This document shows positions 29,401 to 39,202 of a stretch of 39,202 bases of DNA, one piece after another. Both the position numbers and the translations under genes were made by a program. Position 1 is the first letter of the stretch; each line of letters begins with the position of its first letter. Source of the DNA: Mesostigma viride. Taxonomy: Eukaryota > Streptophyta > Mesostigmatophyceae > Mesostigmatales > Mesostigmataceae. Below the pieces are notes generated by a model, which saw nothing but the letters and a program-made list of their open reading frames with translations, did no database searches and was not told where the DNA came from. Location of the stretch: positions 50,001 to 89,202 of the forward strand of contig RPFO01001453.1 in NCBI GenBank assembly GCA_009746045.1. The letters run 5' to 3'.

Positions 29401-30000
29401 AATTTGCGCTGAGTTGTCTTTCTTGGGTACACTCGTCCACGATTGGTATACGGATTCTGAGGGAGACTCGTCCCAGTCTTGATGAGTGCAGAAACTCAGG
29501 TAGGGTTTCTAGCTACTCTTTTGTGAGCTACTCCCGAGCATTTAAAACATTAACGATTACAGGATGCGGTTTTTTTTGAGAGACATAAGCTCAAAAAATT
29601 CATTGGAGAGGTTCTACACTGATCTCGCTCTCGAGTAAACTTCTCCACCTGCGCGCGGACCTCTGGCTCTCCTACACTTCGATGTGCGCGTACATTATTT
29701 TCCTAGCTAAACTCCTTTCTATTAAAGAATTAACTCAGTACACCTTCCGGACACGCAACTATCCATATCCGAAGACCAGGCTTTCTTACGCGAGTAGAGC
29801 TATTTCTCTGAGATTTTTTCTGCCCCCCCTCCGGCGTCCGAGCCATCTGAGCATATTTTGCCATCACAAGCATCATGACATCCAGTTTCCGAGTAATAAT
29901 CAAGAAAATTATATAATGCGCCCCATATGGCAGTTTCATTTTTTCAATTCTGAGAAACGGTCGCCGAAGGGAGGAGCAGGGATAAAAGTAAGAGGGTAAT
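20481..30000. other. No recognisable features (first part of the right half)
   Basis: Composition is mixed and drifts over a few kilobases (more GC around 21,800-22,850, more AT around 25,000-26,900). Open frames are short (up to 113 codons, 20491-20832 minus), lie on both strands without order and show no domain. No rRNA, tRNA, CRISPR array, transposase or conserved regulatory element of the left half was found. Confidence 0.55.
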
Positions 30001-33000
30001 GAATATATCTGACATAAGCCGAATAACGCTACGAATCGCAAAGTGCTATCGCTCAACATATCTCTCGCCCACTTAATTTTCTTTTATTAGCTAACCGTAT
30101 AAAGTGCGCGCGAGCACAACATTGGGCTCTACGCTGGCGTTGGGCGCGCTGTCCACAAACTACTATTACCCTTTATTCCCACTCGCCTCTTTTAGAGTAT
30201 TACCCCCGCTGCGGGAGACTGCTTTTAGTTAATTATGATTCTGCACGCGACGTATCTGAGAATTGAATAACTCTTGTCCGGCCGCAGCTCAATTTTTGCG
30301 CAGACGAGTGGTATAAGGACTCGAGTACAGGGGTGCGCGCTCTGTACAGATACGAGCTCGTCAGCGGTCACTCTCTTCCTCGTTTAAAACCGGGCACGGT
30401 TATTAGTGGATAGTTAGTTATAGTTTCTTGTAAAATTCTATAAGCCTTTGGAGAAGAATTGGAGGCGTCAGATAGTAAGATGATCCGACTGAGGATGTTG
30501 TGCATAGTATAACTTTCAATCCTCACTCTTTGTGATCGATTAGCAAAGCTGCTCACAAAAGTTAAGCACCCCTTGGACCTCGAGCGCAACTCCCCTCTGC
30601 ATTTCCCTTCGCTTTGTGCTTGCACTCAATTTCACAAATAGATATTCTCTCTAATGCTTAGAAAGAGTAGTCATAGCATTTGGCACGCAGATTGCCGAAT
30701 ATGCCCGTACCTATAATTAAAGCCTCCCTGATGAGCAGCGATCAAAATAAAAATGAACGTGATCAGGCGCGACTGCATTTAAAATGTTTTCCCCATGCTG
30801 AGATCTAATCTTGGTTTGACGCTAGGATGCTTTCATTTTACTAGGACACAGAGGCCCTCTTGGATTGAGTAGAGAAAACCATAGCTCCTCTTTTTGACGA
30901 ACAGACTCAGTCTTCAACGCAGCTTGAAACTTCTATGCTATAAGTCGTATTCAACATTTTACCGAGCCTAACAGTCTTCTTAAACGACTCGAAATGGAGG
31001 TATATTTGCTTGAAACTATAGTCCACCTCGACGGAGAGATTCTTGTCCTCTCTAAAGCCAAGTGTAGCCGCCAGCGGTACACGTACGAGGAAATTAACAC
31101 GCTCTCTTCTCGTAGAAAGTACTCGCAGAGGCCGGCATCTCGCTTGAGAAATTCATACGACGTCTTTTACAGAGACGCCCATATTCATCACGGCCCTACA
31201 CTCTGTTGTTGTCTTCCATTACTCCTTCCGAAATTATAGAGAGATGGAGGAGGGAGGAGTTCAGGATGCCGCTTCTTCGTAAACAGAAGATTTACATGAA
31301 TGACTCAGGCGCCTCCCGTCTTTTGTATCCATATTCTAAATAGAATTGTTCGACGTTTCTCCCTTGTATGTGTAGCCTAAGGCTACACCAGGACACGTCA
31401 CGGCATCAGGTTCAGGTGGCACTGCAGGAACCGCCTATCTTGCGAAACGTACGAGGCCGACTGTTTTGTATCGGGCACGCCGAATACGCCGCACTCTTCA
31501 CTCCAAAGGAATAAATGGTTTTAACGACCCTTGTCGCGTAAACTCGAACTGATCTCTCTTTAGTCGACTATTCTCGCTACTCAAGAGCCACGTGGTATAT
31601 GGCACGTCTGACCAATTATTTGCTAGTAAACGCGCCTCACACACATTTTGGCCAAGAGTCTCCTGATTTTGATAGCTCTCTCTCGTCTGCAACACTCTGC
31701 TTTTCACGGCTGTATAGTCCACTTGTCCATAGGTACAAGTTTGTTGCTTTTGGTTCTATCTTCTCAGCCTTAAAGAGAGCTAAATTGTAAATAATAACAA
31801 GAAAGAACCATTGTCAGAGGTAGCCGCTACGTTTCAAAATCCACTTTATGAACCTAATTTTTCATAGTAATCCTTGACTCTGGAAGGCTTATATTTTGTA
31901 GCGAGAGGCCACAACCCTGTAGAGCTAATTACTGTCAAACCTCATTTGCGAACCGCGAATCTCGTCCAGTATACTCTCTCTTAGTCTACTTTGTTCATTA
32001 ACCGCGCTGCCCGAACCGATCGACGTTTTGCTCCTTTTTCGCGCCAATACGCTGATGTACCCAGAGCGGATGAGGTTCCGTGTATCAGGGGTCAGCTCCG
32101 CACCAAATACCCTCACAAAAGCCCCATTACTATTTGGAATTGCGTCCTCATCAGCGCTACTTTGGAGTATGATCCTCTCGGTCTAAGTATATTCATTTTG
32201 CGAACTCTTTGCACGCAACGCAAGACGGCAGTCAATATATCAGCGAAAAGGGTGAGTTGGAGACATCCCTTACGATTTGATGCTCCAGACAGTTCTGATT
32301 TAATCATTCTCTAGCTTTGCCCATCGCGATGTAAACAGGACCTCAATATCCACTTAATGCACTCGTCTTCTGCGCTTTTAGTTGGGGCTAGGATTCCGCC
32401 GAACCTTTCTAAAATATTCCCGTTCACTATTTTAAGTGTGTGCAAAGATTTCAAATTTACTGCTAGCTATATGCGTCGGCGGATGAGAAACTCTTAGAAA
32501 TATTCCGTCAACTCCTATGGCTTCTCTAGAGTCCGCTCACTTTCCGCATCGTCAGTTTTGCGCGAATCGCGCGTCTTCGCCAGAGAGGGCACTTGTTGAG
32601 GTTCCGTGGGCATGAATAAAGTATTGCACCTGGGTAAGCTATTGCGTACCTCGTCTGTCTGCTCTATCTGTGTATCGCTTTTGTATATGTCCAGTCGTAT
32701 GCGGTTTTTGGAGTGAAATCCTGAATGTGCCCCCTATTACAGTTTAAGAAGTCGTTGTCTCTTTGATAGTCATATCCTCCAAAGGCCCTGAGGCCTTCGC
32801 ATTATCACGAGTTGGGCGCGTTCTGGTCAGGAGAGCACGTGCCAAGACTCTTCGCCGCGTTTACCTTCTAGGAGGAAATGACAGTATAAGTCTGTAAACT
32901 AACTTGGGGACATTTCCCGCATTCCACCGAGTGGAGTCCAGCTAATGCTTAGAATGAGCCGGATCAGTAAAACATCTGGAGAGAGCCTTTTCTGTTTTAT

Positions 33001-36000
33001 TTCTTCCTGCGTATCTGAAAGAGAAATAGCATTACCTAACATTTTACTAGCTGTCTCAAGCCTTGCCAATCAAATTCCCACACCACCGTGGAGTATTGCC
33101 TGTCACAAGTAGCATTGCATCCTCTTGTAAGCGCACTCGGACATCATATACATCTCTGCGTTAAGACGACGCCCCCCTAGGGGACTCAGTTTGCAGACCT
33201 TTTGCTCTTCTCGTCCCTAACAATTCATCTTGCGAGGTATTTACACAAGCCTAGCTGTCCGAGCTCGATCATTCCTTACGACTCTCGCAACGATGTACTT
33301 TTGAAGGATCCCATGATTCTTGATATATATATATGATAGCAACTCGAGTGCCCGGCTTCTGAATGACGCTGAACAGGGATCAACGCCACAAAACCAGCTC
33401 GCGTATTCTCGGGAACTAATCCATTCGTTAAACTCTCCCCTGTTCCACGAATTCTCAGATTTCGAGATCAGAACAGGCACGGGTCTCTTTGCTATTGATA
33501 TATCTCTATGTCCATTTACCGACCCAGGTTATTCTCAGAGTTTTCTTAATAGATGTTCAGATCCAGTTTCCAAAGCCGCCCGTTTCATATATCGCCAATT
33601 TCCGCGGAATCTGAGATTGAACGAAAATTGTGAGTTTGGGATAGGGATCCTAAAATTCCAAACGCTTAAATAACTCTCTGCTCACCTCTTCAATAATCAT
33701 ACACTCGACTTTTCCGTCGCTTGTATCTTCCTTCCTGCTGAGCGTGTTTCAAAATTATCAGTTAGGGCTTGTACATCAGCCAAATCATAATAATATGATA
33801 TATTCATATTGTAGCTTGACCTACTCTTGGCAATGAAACCTCATAATGCCCCTCACTACTCATCGTTAACTCTACGCCCCCCATTTGGTCTAGTACACCC
33901 CTGATTAAAGTATTCTGTTCTCTGTTTGCTCATATTTTTCGTGTAAACGTAAAAATATTATAAGTTTAGTTGAATGATTGAGCTTTCTATTAAGTTATTT
34001 ATATGTATATAGTCTATATCAATACTCGCAGGGTCGAAGTGCTAATTTAATCTCAATATCGAGTACCGCAGTATAAGACTGCTCGACTTTCGAGAGCTTA
34101 GCGCTATTATTGGAGGATTACGTTCTCGTATTATAAATCTCAATACTTGCCGTAGTCCCGTTTTAGCTGCGCAATCAAATCGCCGAGGTTTTTAATCTTC
34201 TGCTGTTATCGGCGGATGTTAAGGATGCTTCCAAGACCGATATTAAAATACCCGAAAATCAGATAATATTTTTTTATTAGTTACTCCTTTTCGGCGATCT
34301 GACCTTATTTACTTTTGTCAGCGTCGGTATCCCCGTGCTCTCGAGCGACTATTCGAATTTTTCATACTCTCAAAATTTGACACTACTCAACGTAGCACGT
34401 CCGTGTTGGTCCACTACTAAGCTAAGAAATGGATGGCGAGCATCGACTTTTTCCGAGACAGTTATACAGTATCTATCCTACATGAGGTCATGACTCAGAT
34501 GCTTTTGGTCCACAGCCGTAGGGAAAGCTTGCACATACGTCTTATCTACAGAGGAATGATCATACAGTAGCACATAGGTATTCCTCCGCTCATGATAGAG
34601 GCATTCTTACTAATACTCTTTCAAGAAACTTACTTCCCAACGAACATAAATAGGTTTCTCATGTATGCCAGACTATACATACCTTCACGCTAAGCCGCTG
34701 GCATAGATCAAGGATGCTGCACAAGAAAAACGAATTTCGATCTCAATCTCTCAATATTTATCATCAATAGATATTCACAGCATCGTAGCACGGAAGATGA
34801 AGTGTACCAGTCTTTTGCTAACTGGGTGGTGAAATTGGGAAGTAAATTAGCGTCCACTTTGAGTGGTGGGCGAGTTTTCGCGGCGCCGAGTCTCCTTGAC
34901 CAGACAACTGGTAGACTTTCTCCACACTTATTGTGGCGAGAGAGCCCGAGGGCCCTCACACATTGCTTTAGATGCCCGACGACATGCACGAACATTAGCA
35001 CCAAGTTTTTCACACCCTTTAAAATTAGAAGATGACTCCGATCTTCAAACTCTCTGCGCACAATCGTGCGCTCCTTTCGTTCGTCTTTCGTCGAGGAGGC
35101 ACGATCTTGACCTTATGGAAACTGAACTAGCAGGTTCTGAGATACACGGGGCTATTTCCTCACACACGCCCTTGCTGCCCACTGGAATAATTTCAAATTG
35201 CTGGTTATCTTGTGTAAAATCGTGGATTTAACAAATCCCTCTCGTCGTCTGACACTTTTGCGTCGCGCACACGCTGGTTAACTTTTAGAATTCAACGGAC
35301 GCACCGGATTTACCCTTGTCATCCTGTTAAACTGTCTTGCGCACCCTTCGTAGCCTGATACAGCCTCTCTAACCATTGCACTGGTTCAGCTTGTGAGAAG
35401 AAGTGAGGCGGTATTCTTACTATAGCGGAGACAATTACTAACACGCGTATTAAGAATGGGAAACTTGCTTTGGAAATAATCAGAGCGTCCGCAGCGTTGA
35501 GGCGCCACAGGCGGCCAGTCCACTCTCCACCTCTCAGGCTCTCCTACGTATCAGCAATGTAGAACTTTTTCTCTTGCAGCTAAGCACTATGCGTTGATAT
35601 ATATACTGATCCGCCGCTATTACCCCATGACTGATCTGGCAACTCACCGTGTCACCACCGGACCGGACATGTCGCTGAAACGCTCATTGTGTGCTGATAG
35701 TACGATCATTTGATTTGGTCGCGCTTGCGTCATAAATTGCATATTCCATTTGTTTCTGCTGGAGCTTTTCTGGTTTAAAATACACTGGGGAATTGTAACA
35801 AATTTTTGGCCCTGCTTATGTCATTAAAAAAACACTTTTATTTAAATAACGCTCTTGCCCAGTCTCAAACATCAATGTAAGTTAGCATAGTCTTGGAGTT
35901 TCCCAGTATTGGCAATCTACTTCTCAATGCGCTTCAGGAGATCCGCTATAGAAATGTATAAGTAACTCAGGTCTCATAGGCACGTCGGTGATCTTGTTTG

Positions 36001-39000
36001 AAGACAAATAGGGTCGCTCAATTGGAAAGAAATCGATGGCACGCTCGGCGAGACGTGCGCCAAGAACGACAACGCCCATTCTGAGAATTGCGCCACGCCA
36101 AGTTTTAGGCGGAGAGGAGGAAGCCTAAAGGACGCGAGTCACTCGCGCGGCATGAGAGCATGAGGCTATTCCAATGTCAAAAGGCGGAGTGTCACCACCA
36201 CCTTAAAGCCTTTGAGGCTGTTGCCTCTTGCACTTGTCAAGCAGGGTTCGAGATCGTCAGCTCAGGTTATTGCACTCCTAACTGCTGCCGCACAGGTAGT
36301 GACTTCGAGACACTCTGGACTAGAGGTATTCAGGAGCCTGAGAGAGACTGCAGATACAAGACTGTACAATATTACTAAACGGGACGGGTACAAATGCGAA
36401 TCTCAAAGGGTTATCCGGCCTCTGGTAGAGGGGTTTCCGTCAAAATCTTATTCCTCAAGCGCTGTTATATCGGGTAAACCATGCGCGCAACTGGCGCCCG
36501 TCATCTCGACCTAAGTACCAGGCCGTGTCTGAAGTATTCGTAGCAACTTATTTGCAGAGCTTTTTTGACGCGAAGCACATGGGATCGATCACATTGGCCG
36601 TAATGTCATCACAGTCGAGCGGTTTCACCAGGATGGTCAGACGGGGAACTCAGAGACACTTCTGCGACGTAAGGAGTCGAGGTTGTCCCTCCTTCAGACA
36701 AGAATGAATCCTTAAAAGAAATCACTTTAGATCGATGAACCAAGAGAGGCTGTTGTACTGAGCACGCGAGACACTATAATTGATTGTCGACGACTTGGTT
36801 GGGACACTCCGGGCTATGGGGATGAGTGGAGCGCTTCGAAGAAACTTTTATTGAGATAAGGGAATAAAGGTCTTAGGCTAGTCAGAAGGAATATAATTTC
36901 GCTTTCGCGTGTAGCGCATTTTGCAGCTGTGTAACATCGAGGGGTTAACTTCGCATGGTGGAGAACTATTCAAAGACTTAGCCCTGTCAGGGTTATTAGC
37001 CAAACACGAAGAGATACTGGAGATCTTGAGATTTTTGATAGCAGAAATACTCCTGAACGTCCGAATTGCCATGGCAATGTAGACTTCTTGCATCTATCGC
37101 GGAATCAGGAGTATCATTCTCGCACGAGAGTTAAGCGAGCGATCTATGGTTAAGAGAATGGTGACGTACGATTCGGACCGCGCTGGAAGTATCGAGGAGG
37201 TTGTATTATGAGTATTATTCACCCTCATAGTTACGATTTGAAAGAGACAACTAACGCATGAGCTGCGTGAGCGACGCAGAAATATTGCTAGAAGAGAGGC
37301 ACGCTCGCAGGACCCTCAGGATATTTCACAGATACGTGTTCTGCGGAGAACACCTCCAAGCTGGACAAAAAAACTGGCCGTACTCTTGCTTATGCTTCTG
37401 CTCGTGTTCTCTAATAGTCACCTCGGCGGATGATTCGGCTACACTAGTAGCTATATTATCCGACACTATCTGCCGAGCCGAGGAGTTAAGAGGACGATGT
37501 AGTATCGAGTCAAATCCTTCAAGGTTTCTAGATTTGAGGTGGCATAACGTTCTGTGAATGCGACGCTGTAGCGTTCTCTGTTAGAGAGACGTGTTCCAGC
37601 AAGAGTAGGGGGGATTTTTTAAAATATTCAGAAGAGGAAAATAAAACCCATGGAGGAAAATGAGAAGAAAATGCTTTAAAATACACCGTAGTATAAATAC
37701 TGATGATGTCGGGACTATCTCTTTTGATAAAGCCCAGGAAAAAGGACAAGAATATCTGCATATCAAAGGGTTTTATGCAAACATCCAAGGTATCTAGATA
37801 ATCATGATGTGTTACCGATAAAAGACGCCTGAATTTTGAGCTGAGAGCGCGAATTTCTGCTTAAGGTAATAACGCGAAGATTCGTCCAGAACGTCCACTA
37901 TAGTCACTGTCCAGAGCTGAGGAGAAGTACAAGTTATCTTGCGGTGTTTGAGCCGAAACAACGCATGAACGGAAATCTCCGAGATGTGCGGTAATATTTG
38001 CGGAGCTCTGTGAACAGATGGCGGTGGCCGTGCGGGCAAACCAGACGTGACTAAAGAAGGAAGTATTTACCACAGATGTAATACCTTGTCTCTGGTACTT
38101 GCTCAAATCTTTCTTCGAACATCCGGCAAGGGAACGTGAGTTATTAACCAGGTCTTGATAATCGAAACACGTAAAAGCTTTGTTGGGCTTTAAACCGATG
38201 CATTCACACCGGAAACAGTAAGATGGAATTTGCTAAGAACTCTAGGTATAGATAATGGCAGACACCGCAGACGCTCACAAACAGCGAATTTCTCAAGCTA
38301 AAACTGCTTCCAAGCACATACAACATGGCACGCACCGTTTACACGATTTAATAGATTTTCTGATTTCAAAGAATTTATAAAAACAGTGAAATCTATAGTA
38401 CGACCATCACTTGCTTCGGTGAAATCCAAAGAGTCGTCACCATGAGCGAAAAAATAAAAGGAAACAACAAGCCTCAAACGTAAGTAGGCTAGGGAAATTT
38501 AGCGGGAGAAGGGTGTTCGAGCAGTTCCGCGAACCACAGGGTATGTTAGCGTAGCTTCATCTAAAAAGAAAGCCTACAGGAGTGGTAATGTAATTTATCT
38601 TTTAAAATTAGTTGCATTACTAGGAAAAAAAGTGGCAGCATGTGAGCCTACCTTATACCAGAAATTGACCAATATAAATAAATGGTTTATATCTACAAGT
38701 TATTATACTCGCCATTTTATGCTGGAAGACGGATAACGTTTCGCGGTGGGTTCTTAAGATAGCGTAAAGCTATTTTTCATACAACGTTTTAGATTTTTTA
38801 TCAATATCCGTCGTAAATGACCCACGGAAATATGCTTCGTGCTTAGGTGTACTACATGAAACTAGGCACCGTTGTGAAACTCCTAATTACGTGATATATT
38901 GCAAGCGTATGCCAATATTCCCGCTTTGACATATAGTTTCCACACATAATTTTTCCTGGCCTTTTCACATAGGCCTTGCTAGCTGGTTTGGCAGTTGTAG

Positions 39001-39202
39001 AATGGCTCTGGGCTTGCGAGAACAGAGAATCCTATTTACCCCAAGAAATTTGAGCCGGCGCGAATTCCTATGCGTCAAAAAATTTTTTGCAGTTGTTTTG
39101 GCATGGGGTGCGCTCGTATGAATGGTAATAGTCACACGGGCTTATCAATACTCGGCAAGGATTAGACTTAACCTGGCTTCGTGGTTACTATCCTTTGCTC
39201 GA
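30001..39202. other. No recognisable features (second part of the right half)
   Basis: As for the preceding block. The longest frames are 122 codons (34863-35231, plus) and 117 codons (33320-33673 plus, 34708-35061 minus); the first and last overlap each other on opposite strands, and none has a motif, a consistent start context or a neighbour in the same orientation. I see nothing that supports a gene, RNA or mobile element. Confidence 0.55.

Noticed and set aside
29132-31346. The 14-base string TTCTAAATAGAATT occurring twice (29132 and 31333)
   Set aside because: About one such coincidence is expected in 20 kb and the flanks do not match.
31370-31388. 19-base near-perfect palindrome GTGTAGCCT-A-AGGCTACAC
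   Set aside because: Isolated, with no adjacent gene; a nine-base stem of this kind is plausible by chance over 20 kb.
34708-35231. Overlapping frames of 117 and 122 codons on opposite strands
   Set aside because: Both cannot be favoured, neither shows a domain, and the surrounding sequence has no regulatory signal.

Overview
The window has two unlike halves. Bases 1 to about 19,190 are GC-rich, gene-bearing and full of short palindromes. They look like part of a large eukaryote-infecting DNA virus (nucleocytoplasmic, pandoravirus-like in style) or a viral insertion in a protist genome. The grounds are intronless genes beside one gene with two GT-AG introns, TATA-like boxes 70-110 bases before start codons, AATAAA-type signals after stop codons, and small proteins built from F-box-like, RING, TRAF-type, MYND and zinc-ribbon modules. 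No core viral gene (polymerase, capsid, packaging ATPase) is present, so the taxonomic guess is inference.

The dominant structure is a near-perfect inverted duplication of about 12.6 kb with no spacer. Its axis lies between bases 6322 and 6323; base x pairs with roughly 12,645 - x. From the axis outward each arm carries: eight repeats of a composite element (GCCACGTGGC, 5 bases, CCNATTGG); an F-box-like gene (B); a MITE-like element with long terminal inverted repeats; a triple zinc-ribbon gene; a second F-box-like gene (A), divergent from it; and a spliced RING/TRAF-type zinc-finger gene, cut by the window edge in the left arm and complete in the right. The arms differ by at least four substitutions and five small indels, three of them frame-breaking. 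F-box B and the zinc-ribbon gene are intact on the left and broken on the right; F-box A is intact in both.

From 12.6 to 19.2 kb the sequence is single copy: the end of the RING/TRAF gene (frame slip in a G tract), a hairpin, a divergent MYND / variant-RING gene pair sharing one promoter region, a minisatellite of about thirty 29-bp units, a second MITE-like element of the same family, and a zinc-ribbon gene broken across reading frames.

At about 19,190 the sequence changes abruptly to AT-rich DNA, and at about 20,480 to mixed-composition DNA reaching the window end. I find no credible gene, RNA, repeat family or signal in those 20 kb. They share no promoter, 3' element or palindrome with the left half and read like unrelated, non-coding or even randomised sequence.

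The recognisable gene products (RING, F-box-like, MYND and zinc ribbons) point to a cassette that could redirect host ubiquitin ligases or transcription. The shared promoter and 3'-UTR elements suggest co-expression. Both ideas are inference.
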